Of a stretch of DNA of 64,000 nucleotides, positions 17,990-27,427 are shown one piece after another; positions within the stretch are counted from its first letter, which is position 1; every line of letters begins with the position of its first letter. Below the pieces are notes generated by a model. That model had not been told where the DNA came from. It did not search any database and saw only the letters and a list, made by a program, of their open reading frames with translations. A program made the translations under genes and the position numbers. Source of the DNA: an uncultured Proteiniphilum sp. (lineage in GTDB: Bacteria; Bacteroidota; Bacteroidia; Bacteroidales; Dysgonomonadaceae); contig NZ_CALNAT010000226.1 in NCBI RefSeq assembly GCF_937873925.1, forward strand, positions 1 to 64,000, given 5' to 3'.

Positions 17990-19161
17990 GTGAGAAAAGC
18001 GCGAAACATTAGTATGATATTATTGATTTTACTTGTGGTATTTCCTGGTACTGTGAGTGCGACGCACCATTCTAATAAAAAAAAGGAAGAGTGTGTCCAG
18101 CTAAAATACAGGACAAAGTATGAAAAAGTGCTGAGAGCATCCGAAGATTTAGACCAATGGTCATACCTCGCTTTCCCTTCCGTATTACACATTACCCCTT
18201 CTACCATTTTGATCTCTTATAAGCGTGGGCAGGCTCACGGGGGAGATCCGGGCGCTAAACTTGAAATTATGCGGTACGATATAATCAATGAGAAGGAAAT
18301 TGAAACCAGGATTATTGGCGATATAGATGAACTTATCTTTCAAATGGGAGAATGGGTGAAATTTCCGAATGACGATATTGTTAATTATGTTGATGTGCAA
18401 AAAATTGTACCTACTCCCGGCTACAGAAAAAATCATCGGACAGGAGTCTACTATTCTCGTTCTCAGGATGGTGGTAAAAACTTTGATCCAATGCGAAAAA
18501 TGCAATCTGTAAATGGAATTGAATACGGATACGTGTTTGAAGATATAGTTGTTGGACCGCAGGTTTATATGTTGGTAATGACTTTTCCTGAATTAGTGGG
18601 AGAAATTGGAGAGGATGGATGGAAATATGGGAAAGTTCACGTAATTGTGTCAAATGATAATGGAAAATCATGGGAATTTGTGCGTGATTTAAGTGGTGAA
18701 TTTGGAGAAATAGATATCAATGAAAGTTCTTTTATTCAATATGGGGAAGGATTTATTGTGACTACACGGGGATATGATGGACAACAACGCATGCATTTAA
18801 CCAACAACAAATTTGAGGTTATCAGACAAGTCAATCTCACGGAAAAATATGACTGTATTCAGAATATAATTGGACGCCTGAGGCTTTTTAAAAAAGATGG
18901 AGCAATGTATTTGTTGGGAAGAGACTATACAACCCCTTTCAGCTTGAATTTATACAAGTTTGATCCTGAAACGCTGCAATTACACACGTATGCCGTTTTG
19001 GACCAGCGCCCAGGAGATGCTTATTATGCCGAAATCTTCTTTACTGAAAAAATGGTGAAACATTTTTCAATACAATAACATATGTAAAATCAGTGAGTAA
19101 TTCACCTGATATTGTCAGATTGGAATTCTTATGGAAAGAAATCAATGGAATTGCAAGGTAA
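17990..19161 (+). pseudogene. BNR/sialidase-like secreted protein, 3' end frameshifted
   Basis: From a GTG start at 17990 the frame encodes a signal peptide (ISMILLILLVVFPGTVSA) and a sialidase-fold beta-propeller with Asp-box-type motifs SRSQDGGKNFDP and VSNDNGKSWEF. In the current frame it stops at 19078, within the run of six A at 19047-19052. If one A is added there, the frame continues as TEKNGETFFNTITYVKSVSN, then SPDIVRLEFLWKEINGIAR, to a TAA at 19159-19161. The last residues give a plausible final propeller strand, so the ancestral gene was about 390 codons. The lesion could be real or a homopolymer sequencing error. The substrate is not known; the family includes sialidases and many other glycosidases or binding proteins. 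Confidence 0.65.
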
Positions 19162-19219
19162 ATCGAAACGACTTCTCGGAGAGAACCGGGATACCTTATG
19201 GATAAAAAGTAAGTAGAAT

Positions 19220-19471
19220 ATGAATTATTCAAGGCGGCGATTTATTACTATTGCATCTATAGGGCTTGTTTCATCTGCTATAAGTCATACAATATTTTCA
19301 CGCAATATAGTAAGGAAACACGATCAGCATTCTGCGGCCGGCAGCCACCACCTGTTTTGCCTAAACTCTTCATGCGTAAAGATAAATGGAAAGACGTATG
19401 GAGCGCAGCCTAAGGTGAGGAAAAGGGTTCACCACCCAACGTCGGGAATGTGGAAGCGAACACCGACATGA
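19220..19471 (+). pseudogene. N-terminal remnant of a Tat-signal protein
   Basis: The first 30 residues form a good twin-arginine signal (NYSRRRFITIASIGLVSSAI). After about residue 45 the sequence loses protein-like character and the frame closes at 83 residues. The coding sequence runs into a structured non-coding stretch at 19415, so the gene appears truncated by insertion or deletion. The parent family cannot be named. Its position after the sialidase-like gene suggests that both once belonged to one glycan-related unit, now decayed. Confidence 0.5.
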
Positions 19472-19581
19472 AATAACAGGGTAGCCGGGAATTCTGAAAA
19501 TCGAAAGTTATTATCTCGATCGACAAAAAAGTCAGCCTACAACGTGCCTCGTTAGCAATCATGCTATGTAATTTACATATA
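19415..19581 (+). ncRNA. Structured fragment, possible 5' part of a group II intron
   Basis: The stretch begins GTGAGG, which is close to the GUGYG start of bacterial group II introns. It contains stems GTCGG/CCGAC (19441-19445 with 19463-19467), TAGCA-ATCA-TGCTA (19553-19566) and TGTAA-T-TTACA (about 19567-19577). The non-coding style (AAGCGAACACCGACATG, then AATCGAAAG and CCTACAACGTGCC) resembles intron domain I as I remember it. No maturase or domain V follows; the serpin gene starts instead. It would thus be a 5' fragment only. This is recognition by eye, with low certainty. Confidence 0.3.
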
Positions 19582-19653
19582 TATATATCGCCAGTGTGAA
19601 TGAATTGTGCATATCAATTCTTTTTGCGTATAATAATTTCAAACTATAACAGC

Positions 19654-21156
19654 ATGATAAACAATAGAAAATTATTCACAATGCTGGTTGTCAGTTATTT
19701 ATTGCTGGCATCAGGTTATGTTTCCGGCTTGCAAGCACAGGAAGCAGACGTTGTGCGGGTTTCAGGTACTGTGAGCGACGAATCGGGCAGTCCGATACCG
19801 GGTGTGGCGGTTATTATAAAGGGAACGAACAAAGGCATTGTAACAGATATGAACGGAGCATTTTCATTGAATGTTCCTGATGAAAATGCAATTCTGCAAT
19901 TCCGTTTTATCGGTTATGCTGTTCAAGAAACCGTCGTGGGCATGCGACAGATAATCAACGTTGCGATGGCGGAGCTCGAAGCGCCGGTAGGTATCGAGCC
20001 TGCAAAACCTGTCAATTTGACAATAAACCAGCGCAAAAAAGCAGAAACCGACAATAGTGTTGCATTCAAAATGTTTAGGGAGGTTTCAAAACAGGAAGGC
20101 GACAATACTTTTTTTTCACCTTTCAGCCTCAATATGGCTCTGGGAATGCTCTACAACGGCACTTCAGACAAAACCCGCACCGAGATGGTCAAAGTGCTCG
20201 GGATAGCAGATTTTTCCGAAAGTGAAATCAACGAGTATTACCAAAAAATTTCGCAGGTTTTGTTAGAGATAGACCCGATTACGGATATTACTATCGCAAA
20301 TTCTATTTGGTACCGCCACAATTTTCCCGTAAAAAATACTTTTATCGAAACCGGCAAAAAATACTTTGACACGGAAGTGCAGGTACTCGACTTCAATAAT
20401 CCCAATGCTGCCGACGTTATCAACAAATGGTGTGCCGATAAAACGAAGAACAGAATCAATCATATCGTTGCCGGTCCGATACCTGACAATATGATGCTGT
20501 ATCTAATAAATGCCCTCTATTTTAAAAGCAAATGGCAGATGGAGAAAAAGTTCGATAAGGAGAAAACAAAATTGGACGATTTTAATAAAACCGGCAATCA
20601 AAAGATAAAGGTGCAGATGATGGAACAGACCTCTACCCTGCCTTATTACGCTGACCAATACTTGCAATGCATTGAACTACCTTACGGAAATCAAGCATTC
20701 AGCATGGTAGCCATTCTTCCGTCCGGAAATATGAAAATCAACCAATTAATTGAGTATTTGCCAGATGCTGATTGGCAAAATATAGTGAACAGTATGCGGC
20801 AACAAAGAGTATGGTTGAAACTGCCACGGTTCAAAATTGAATGTAAACTTCCACTCAATCAACCGGTAAAGAATTTAGGAATGAATCGAATCTTTAACGG
20901 TGATTTTGCGAATATTTCAGATGAATCTTTGGCTGTATCCGAAATCAGACAAAAAACATTTGTGGAAGTAAATGAAGAAGGTACTGAAGCAGCGGCTGTC
21001 ACAGTCACAGCAATCGTTGCATTTGGCACCCAGAAAAGAGGAGATCCTATTGAGCCTGTACGTTTTTTTGCCGACCGCCCTTTTCTGTTCCTGATCAGAG
21101 AAAAAAGTACCGGAGTGATACTGTTTATTGGACGGATAGACGAGCCCCGCGAATAA
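19654..21156 (+). CDS. Secreted serpin fused to a CarboxypepD-reg-like domain
   Basis: The ATG at 19654 is chosen because it begins a signal peptide (residues 1-28, ending GLQAQ); the open frame extends upstream to 19600 without signal-like sequence. Residues 35-110 are a carboxypeptidase-regulatory-like beta-sandwich (VSGTVSDESGSPIPGVAVII, then NKGIVTDMNGAFSLNVP). Residues 133-500 are a complete serpin with NTFFSPFSLNMALGMLYNGT, ALYFKSKWQ and the hinge EEGTEAAAVTVTAI. The short-side-chain hinge fits an inhibitory serpin. Aligning to alpha-1-antitrypsin puts P1 at F457, suggesting chymotrypsin-like target proteases; this is inferred. It probably protects the cell envelope from proteases. It converges on the PUL genes. 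Confidence 0.85.
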   Translation: MINNRKLFTMLVVSYLLLASGYVSGLQAQEADVVRVSGTVSDESGSPIPGVAVIIKGTNKGIVTDMNGAFSLNVPDENAILQFRFIGYAVQETVVGMRQIINVAMAELEAPVGIEPAKPVNLTINQRKKAETDNSVAFKMFREVSKQEGDNTFFSPFSLNMALGMLYNGTSDKTRTEMVKVLGIADFSESEINEYYQKISQVLLEIDPITDITIANSIWYRHNFPVKNTFIETGKKYFDTEVQVLDFNNPNAADVINKWCADKTKNRINHIVAGPIPDNMMLYLINALYFKSKWQMEKKFDKEKTKLDDFNKTGNQKIKVQMMEQTSTLPYYADQYLQCIELPYGNQAFSMVAILPSGNMKINQLIEYLPDADWQNIVNSMRQQRVWLKLPRFKIECKLPLNQPVKNLGMNRIFNGDFANISDESLAVSEIRQKTFVEVNEEGTEAAAVTVTAIVAFGTQKRGDPIEPVRFFADRPFLFLIREKSTGVILFIGRIDEPRE

Positions 21157-21225
21157 TGACTGACGAAGTGGAGAATTTGTGTAATTGCGAAATCGAAATG
21201 GGACTAAAAAAAGATCAGTGTGAAT

Positions 21226-22641
21226 CTATAATCTTACCGTTGTGGTATCGCCTTCCGATAAGGAGAGGTCCACAGGTTTGTTTGTTTTCCAGGCACCATG
21301 CGTAAAATCAGGAATATCCACGGGTTTTGAACGGTTCGATACGGACTTTTCACTTAACGGAATAATCACGCTCCATGCAGCGGCGTCATAGACGTCGATA
21401 TCCATCGGGAGCCCATTTCTCAAGCAATCAATGAGCCGCCATGTCATTAAAAAATCCATTCCCCCGTGTCCTCCCACTTTTTGGGCCATATCACCTATCC
21501 GTTTTACTATCTCGGGCATATACCGGTCGTTGATTTTCTTCATCTCTTCGTCGTCGAGCCATTGACTACCCAAAGAAATCCTGGCGGGTAAAGGATATTT
21601 CTGGGCGGCGCCTTTCGTGCCGCTGATCATGTGAATGCGGGAATACACCCGGGGACTGGTTATATCATGCTGGAGCATGATGGTACGCCCTTTCTCCGTT
21701 CTGATTATCGACGTATTTATATTCCCTCTGTAAGAGTTGGTATCATACTTTTTATAAAATAGATCATCTTTTGCCAGTTCCGACACTTTCTTTCCCAATA
21801 TGAAGTCATTTGAAGACATTGAAGTCATATAGTCCAGTTTATCCCCTCTGTTTATATCCATGACCTGACAAACAGGACCTAACCCGTGTGTAGGGTACAG
21901 GTTCCCGTTATGGCGCTGACTTTCTTCCAAACGCCACATGTTATTATCTTTTGTCTTTTCATAGATTGACTGATGATGAATATACGCGGCATCGGCATGG
22001 ACAATATTCCCGAAAAAGCCCTGTCGGGTCATATTCAGCGTCAGTAATTCGAAGAAATCATAGCAACAGTTTTCCATCATGTAACAATGCTTCTTTGTCT
22101 TCTCCGATGTCTCCACCATTTTCCACGCTTCGTCAACGGTGGCTATGGCAGGTACTTCAACAGCTACATGCTTGCCACATTCCATAGCATACACAGATAT
22201 TTGTGCATGGAGCGGCCCTCTTGGGACAGCAATACTGATCAAATCTATATCATGATCTTCGCATACTCTTTTCCATGCATCTTCACTTCCGGTATAGACC
22301 TGTGCTTCCGGTAATTCCCGTTTTCTGAGTAACTGTTGGACATTTTCAATACGGAATGGTACAATATCGCAAATCGCCTTTATTTGCACGCCTTCCAGGA
22401 AGGTCATCTGGTTCAGATTCGAATAACCGCGATTTCCTATCCCGATAAATCCTACACGAACGATATCCAACTTGGGAGCCCGATAGCCACACATGTTGAA
22501 ATACTGTCTTTTTTCTGTTCCGTTAGATAAGATTTCATGTGTTTCTGAAATGGATTTTTCAGCACGAAGACCGGGGATAAAGCCTAAGCCCATACTTCCG
22601 GCCGTTATCTGTTTTAAAAAATGTCGTCTGTTTGTTTTCAT
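21226..22641 (-). CDS. GH109 family NAD-dependent glycosidase (alpha-N-acetylgalactosaminidase-like)
   Basis: The 471-residue protein is a Gfo/Idh/MocA-fold enzyme exported by the Tat pathway (NRRHFLKQITAGSMGLGF). The Rossmann motif GFIGIGNRG is at residues 64-72 and EVP with E162 follows. The residues known as functional in GH109 are recognisable: Y194 in MENCCY and the Y249-P-T-H252 motif in GNLYPTHGLGPV. GH109 enzymes hydrolyse terminal alpha-GalNAc through a bound NAD+ oxidation-elimination mechanism; the substrate here could be a related sugar. It is the last gene of the PUL, 19 bases after the giant GH42-like gene, and is convergent with the serpin gene. Confidence 0.88.
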   Translation of the reverse strand: MKTNRRHFLKQITAGSMGLGFIPGLRAEKSISETHEILSNGTEKRQYFNMCGYRAPKLDIVRVGFIGIGNRGYSNLNQMTFLEGVQIKAICDIVPFRIENVQQLLRKRELPEAQVYTGSEDAWKRVCEDHDIDLISIAVPRGPLHAQISVYAMECGKHVAVEVPAIATVDEAWKMVETSEKTKKHCYMMENCCYDFFELLTLNMTRQGFFGNIVHADAAYIHHQSIYEKTKDNNMWRLEESQRHNGNLYPTHGLGPVCQVMDINRGDKLDYMTSMSSNDFILGKKVSELAKDDLFYKKYDTNSYRGNINTSIIRTEKGRTIMLQHDITSPRVYSRIHMISGTKGAAQKYPLPARISLGSQWLDDEEMKKINDRYMPEIVKRIGDMAQKVGGHGGMDFLMTWRLIDCLRNGLPMDIDVYDAAAWSVIIPLSEKSVSNRSKPVDIPDFTHGAWKTNKPVDLSLSEGDTTTVRL

Positions 22642-22660
22642 GCGATTTTTCTATTAAATA

Positions 22661-25600
22661 TCATTCCTGAAGAAGATATACAATGCCGTATTTATCCACT
22701 GTACCTCTGGGCACTCTCACTTTATAACGGTTTTTTCCTGTTTTTTGAATGTCGACCTTTTTATGTCCTTCCGCGTCGGGCGAAGCATAATAGGCTTTTT
22801 TGAAAGAGGGTAAGGTAATCTCAAAACTTATATCCTCATTGATTGGTTCCCAGGCAGGATCGGGCAGGGGAAGCGTATCCCCGTGTTTTACTTTCACTCC
22901 TGTAGCATTCAGTAAATGAATCATTATACTATTCCTTTTTTTCTCCGTGTCTTTATAAGCCGTTACAAGCACTTTGGAAGGAATAGATAATGATTTGAAC
23001 ATCATCGGTCCGATCGCATTCTCTAATATTTTTTCGTTGAATGCGGTTATTTTCGGATCGGGGGTAAAGCGGTATATCATTCCGGTTTCCCTGATCGACG
23101 GGCAAAATTCGTTTATCATGCTTTTATTCCGGGTATATATTATCTTCCCTTTACCGTATTTCAGTTCTACCCACCCTGTTTCTGCGGCTTCAGCTAACCG
23201 GCTTTCGGTTAAGATATCGCCGAATGCCCTTTTATCTCTGACTTCACCATACGGCGTAAACATTCCCGCGTCTCCTGTAAGGAGTAAGGTGCCACCGTCA
23301 AAGATAAATTGTTTTAATGTACGTTCCTGTTCATCCGAAATACAATCCATTCCCGGTGCCAACAGTACCCTGAATCTCGAGATATCCTGATCAGGGATTG
23401 CATCATCCAGGATAAAGGTATGGGGTATATGCTTTGAAGCCAGGAACTGGCCGGTTCCCATTATTTCTTTGGGATAGTTCCCAGTGTTCTTCATAGACCA
23501 ATCCCTCGTCGATCGTGAAAACACCACTGCAATATCGGTATAGGGGACAGATGTTATCTTATCCATATTTTCTTTCCAGCCTGTATAGGGATTCATCTTT
23601 TCCTTCTCTGCAAAATCAACCAAAGACCAGGTTACTTGTCCGAACATGTTGTTCATCGCCCATCCTATAAGGGCATAGTTGAATACTCCGTCAGGATAGA
23701 CCAACCCGAAGATAGGAGATCCGTATGTTTCCCTGAGGCTGTTATACATATTTCTGCTGGTGAAATTATAGCGATAATCGTCCCATACGTCGCGGCTCAT
23801 GATTTCGGTGCCTAAAAAGTCTTTTGACCTGGCGCTCAAAGGAAGGTCTCCTCCCTGCCCGTATGAAGCGGCATTGGCCAGAAATCCCCCTTCCGAGTAG
23901 TATTCCAGGTTTGAAAAATAGGGATTGATCTGGTGGGTTAGATTGCTTAGATCGATTCTCCATTGAGCCATGGCATGCTTGCGCCATTCAATCCAGGTTT
24001 TCCATAATTTTGATGATTTATTATGTAATAGCGGGTTGGTTTCATCATCCGGCAATACCAATCCGGTAATATCGGTAAATGATTTCCTGCAATGGGAACA
24101 ATTACAAAAATTCGCATAATGAAAGACCGTTTCATCCAGCATGAAACCATCAATATTGGTGTTTTTTATATGCTCGGAAATATAAGGGAAGAAATATCCG
24201 TATTTAAAACCAGGGTTTACGGGACATAATCCCCATGTAGGCAATCCATTGGTATGGTTATGCTGTAAATAACCGGGGTTTGCAGCCAGGAACCGGAATC
24301 CCATATCGGCATTCCACAATATTGTCAGGTCCTGGTGATCGATGATCTTCATTCCCTTTTGATGGGCTATTTCCACGGTTTGCCTGATATTCTCTTCCAC
24401 CCGTTCCAAATGCGTGGCATAGGTATGCCTTGAAAGAAAACCATTCAATATCACCGCGTTTACTCCACTGTTTTTGATCTGTTCCAGTCTTTTTTCAATT
24501 TTTTCGGGTGTATTGAATTCATTGAAGGTGCCCCAGTTGTCGGGTCCCATGGTTCCCAACGGGCTATTGAACCGCCAGGCCAGTTCGTCCGCCTGTTGGT
24601 CGGGCAACGCTGTTCCCAGTTCCGGGAATTCAGGGATCTCTGCCGTTTCCTTTATTTCACCTGCGAGTGGTGAAAAAGTGAGTGCTTTCCCATAAACCGG
24701 AGGAGTGTCATAATAGTTTGCGAAGAGGATACCCGGGCAGAAACCGTCTTTCTTCAACCAGTTTCCCCGCCTGAATTGATAATCTTCTTCACGGTGCATG
24801 AACAATTGAAACCCGATGACACTCACTGCCCAATCCCCTTCAAAGCTGATAGCGGCGTTACCATCTTCTATCCATCGCACCAGGGTGACCTCGGCCATTT
24901 TACCTTTGTTAATTGTAATGTCATGGTAAATTTGTTCTCCGTCGAATGTGACGGAAAAAGGACCTTCTTCCTTATGCAATGCACTTGATTTTACTGTAAT
25001 AAGGTATAATCCCGGGCGTAATCCATCTGTAATGAAGGTGTTGGGGCTTGTAGAAGAGCAGGAGGCATACAATGCCCCGGGGTGCTTGTCTCCCTCGATA
25101 GAGAGTCCTTCGGTACGCTGCCACCCGTAGCCTGCCGCCGGATCATACCGGTCTGTTCCCGCATGGGTGAAATCTTCTCCGGCCTTGTCGTTGAAAGAGA
25201 ATAATTTTTCTTTCTTGAGTTCGGAGAAGTAGTGATAATAGGTGGCGGCATGATGGTTTGCATAATCATTTTTATCTCCCTCGAAAAGGGTGAGTTTACT
25301 GGTAAAATCACCTCCATAATGCGTGGCGGATGTCGAAAAGGAGAGCTCTATCATATCCCCTTTTTTGGCTACCGTCCATTGTGCTACCATCGTATTGATA
25401 CTCGCCACATAGTAGGTGCTGACTCCATGTGGGTTGAAATCGAAAGTAATAGACCCTTTCGGGGTGTTGAAGGTGATCCACCGGGTTCCGGTCGTGATAT
25501 CTCCATCGGGCATGGAGGAATCAAAACGGCCGTTGCTCCATTGGGCATTAAACGAACGTCCCGTCAAAGCATCCCATGTTGAATTATTTAACGTGGAGGC

Positions 25601-25996
25601 AGGCACCAGGATTTTATAGGTGATACGCGGGGAAGGATACTCCTCCATCAAAGCATCCTGATGTACCTGAAAAGTCAATTCTATCTTTTTTCTATCGGGG
25701 GATAACCCTATTTCCCGGCGGTAGGGGGCTACTGTATTACTGTTCCATACATTGATGGTTTGCCAGTCGTTTTCACGTGTGATCATAAAAGTTTCGGCGT
25801 GATCACCCACGGTGTGGCCTGCCGCCCAGGAGAGGGAGTCGTTGCACAGCAGTATTTCCCCTTTCCATTTCACTTTTATATCGGGTTCGGCGGCAATCTC
25901 CAGCGATGATCCTTCCGCGGTAAATATTTCTTGTGCACGGGACACTCCTGCTCCCATAAGGACAAAACAGAAAAAAACGATAAATGATCTCTTCAT
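22661..25996 (-). CDS. Giant secreted GH42-like TIM-barrel protein with lectin-like domain
   Basis: The 1111-residue protein has a signal peptide (MKRSFIVFFCFVLMGAGVSRAQ). Residues about 20-260 form a beta-sandwich. A carbohydrate-binding-type domain follows (GYGWQRTEGLSIEGDKHPGA, then DGLRPGLYLITVKSS), resembling malectin- or rhamnogalacturonan-lyase-associated modules. A TIM-barrel-like section begins near 480 with NWGTFNEFNTPEKIEKRLEQ and contains NTNIDGFMLDE. A beta-galactosidase-trimerization/GATase-like domain follows (IAVVFSRSTRDW, then RFRVLLAPGMDCISDEQER and GGTLLLTGDAG), then a C-terminal beta domain. This order is GH42-like but I cannot name a CAZy family. It is 5 bases after the preceding lipoprotein gene, indicating tight co-expression. 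Confidence 0.65.
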   Translation of the reverse strand: MKRSFIVFFCFVLMGAGVSRAQEIFTAEGSSLEIAAEPDIKVKWKGEILLCNDSLSWAAGHTVGDHAETFMITRENDWQTINVWNSNTVAPYRREIGLSPDRKKIELTFQVHQDALMEEYPSPRITYKILVPASTLNNSTWDALTGRSFNAQWSNGRFDSSMPDGDITTGTRWITFNTPKGSITFDFNPHGVSTYYVASINTMVAQWTVAKKGDMIELSFSTSATHYGGDFTSKLTLFEGDKNDYANHHAATYYHYFSELKKEKLFSFNDKAGEDFTHAGTDRYDPAAGYGWQRTEGLSIEGDKHPGALYASCSSTSPNTFITDGLRPGLYLITVKSSALHKEEGPFSVTFDGEQIYHDITINKGKMAEVTLVRWIEDGNAAISFEGDWAVSVIGFQLFMHREEDYQFRRGNWLKKDGFCPGILFANYYDTPPVYGKALTFSPLAGEIKETAEIPEFPELGTALPDQQADELAWRFNSPLGTMGPDNWGTFNEFNTPEKIEKRLEQIKNSGVNAVILNGFLSRHTYATHLERVEENIRQTVEIAHQKGMKIIDHQDLTILWNADMGFRFLAANPGYLQHNHTNGLPTWGLCPVNPGFKYGYFFPYISEHIKNTNIDGFMLDETVFHYANFCNCSHCRKSFTDITGLVLPDDETNPLLHNKSSKLWKTWIEWRKHAMAQWRIDLSNLTHQINPYFSNLEYYSEGGFLANAASYGQGGDLPLSARSKDFLGTEIMSRDVWDDYRYNFTSRNMYNSLRETYGSPIFGLVYPDGVFNYALIGWAMNNMFGQVTWSLVDFAEKEKMNPYTGWKENMDKITSVPYTDIAVVFSRSTRDWSMKNTGNYPKEIMGTGQFLASKHIPHTFILDDAIPDQDISRFRVLLAPGMDCISDEQERTLKQFIFDGGTLLLTGDAGMFTPYGEVRDKRAFGDILTESRLAEAAETGWVELKYGKGKIIYTRNKSMINEFCPSIRETGMIYRFTPDPKITAFNEKILENAIGPMMFKSLSIPSKVLVTAYKDTEKKRNSIMIHLLNATGVKVKHGDTLPLPDPAWEPINEDISFEITLPSFKKAYYASPDAEGHKKVDIQKTGKNRYKVRVPRGTVDKYGIVYLLQE

Positions 25997-26001
25997 AGCT
26001 T

Positions 26002-27408
26002 TTACATCTCTGAAATGTACACTTCGAGGGGAGACAACGTCTCCTTTTGAATACCGGGTATATTGAGCGGCAAATTATCCGTTTTACTTGTGTTGGATGC
26101 TATAATATACTTTTTCTTCTCATCTTTTTTGATCATGATATGTAAATTATTATCTACCTTCTTATCAATCGTATTCATTTTAACAATAGGCAAATTGTCA
26201 TTCAATTCGCCTAACATTGGTAATAAAGCATCGAATACTTCCGGTGTTTTGCTCCAGTCGTTCCAAAACAGGATACCTGTTGCCCCATGGATTACTGAAG
26301 TATAGATTTGGCATTTTACTATTTGAATATATTCTTCGGGAGCCATATTGGCGGGTTTGGCATACCCGTTCCCGTCAAAATAGATCCAGATGGGGGTATC
26401 GGGGCCTAATCCTTCCCTCAGCGCATCTACCGTTATGCCCGACAACACGGGATAGGCGAAATAATCACGAAAAGCATTTATTCCGAAAACATCCCCGCTT
26501 CCTTTATATCCTGACGCGATCAACCTTGTATTCTCATACCAAACGGACTTCAAAGTATCAAAATCATATTCTGTATAGGAATATTTTCCTTCATTGAATT
26601 GATAAACAGGAAGGCCGTTATGGGCCTGGTAAAACCCCAATAGAGGGATTTCACACCCGAGTGCTCCCGGATCGACCAGTTCGTAAGGGGGATCTTTGGG
26701 GAGGCTGTCATGGGTGTGTAGATACTTCTCCTCAAATAAATAGGTACTCCCTTTACAGTGGCCTAATAAATCGACAAAAACAAGCGCATTCGGGTCATAA
26801 TGCTTCACCCTTTCATTGATTTTCGCTCCCATGGAAGGCGGGACAGCCCATTTACTTACCCCTCCCAATGCGATCTCATCGATATGTGAGTAGATATATT
26901 GATCATTGGGAAGCGTTTCCAGTATCTTTTGAATCTCCGCATCTAAATATTCCTCGAATTCAGGGCTGTCTACTATTTTTTTCATATACTGGCTCCTGTG
27001 ATAATCTTTATCCTTTCCGTCCGGTAAACCGGGAACCTGATCCAGGTATTTATAAAGCATAGGAGAAAAAGGGTTCAGTATATGTATTTTTTCCGACATA
27101 TAATCTTTTTGAAGTCCGGGCGTCATGAAAACCATATTAATCGGAGCGGTTCGTTCCCTGAAAAGCGATGTGTTCTGTTGATATTGCTGTTCATCCGATT
27201 CCACGGAATCGGTAAAGATATACCCGGGCACATGCCAGGTTCCGATAGCGAAAAACTTTTCAAACGTATCGCCGGAAAGCTTTTTTTGTAAAACCCAACC
27301 GTCGTCATATTTCCATTCCAACCCGGCAGACGATTGTTTTACTGGCCCGGAACAGGCGGCCAACACAAAAAACAAGGAGGCGATTATCAAATAATTTATT
27401 GTCTTCAT
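26002..27408 (-). CDS. TIM-barrel-like lipoprotein, putative glycoside hydrolase
   Basis: The 468-residue protein has a lipobox (FFVLAAC, Cys19). The body alternates helices and short strands in the manner of a TIM barrel: FEKFFAIGTWHVPGYIF, YIYSHIDEIALGG, ALVFVDLLGH, CEIPLLGFYQAHNG, TPIWIYFDGNG and HGATGILFWNDW, ending in a small beta domain (IIASNTSKTDNLPLNIPGIQ). Candidate acidic residues lie in SHIDE and the GHCKG-containing loop, but no catalytic pair can be fixed. I do not recognise the family. It sits 19 bases after the DegT-type gene and 5 bases before the GH42-like gene, so a role in the same glycan degradation is likely. Confidence 0.6.
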   Translation of the reverse strand: MKTINYLIIASLFFVLAACSGPVKQSSAGLEWKYDDGWVLQKKLSGDTFEKFFAIGTWHVPGYIFTDSVESDEQQYQQNTSLFRERTAPINMVFMTPGLQKDYMSEKIHILNPFSPMLYKYLDQVPGLPDGKDKDYHRSQYMKKIVDSPEFEEYLDAEIQKILETLPNDQYIYSHIDEIALGGVSKWAVPPSMGAKINERVKHYDPNALVFVDLLGHCKGSTYLFEEKYLHTHDSLPKDPPYELVDPGALGCEIPLLGFYQAHNGLPVYQFNEGKYSYTEYDFDTLKSVWYENTRLIASGYKGSGDVFGINAFRDYFAYPVLSGITVDALREGLGPDTPIWIYFDGNGYAKPANMAPEEYIQIVKCQIYTSVIHGATGILFWNDWSKTPEVFDALLPMLGELNDNLPIVKMNTIDKKVDNNLHIMIKKDEKKKYIIASNTSKTDNLPLNIPGIQKETLSPLEVYISEM

Positions 27409-27427
27409 AATATTACAGCGTCTCTAT

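Noticed and set aside
19574..19590. ATATATAT microsatellite as a regulatory site
   Set aside because: Short simple repeat in non-coding DNA; no supporting promoter box found around it.
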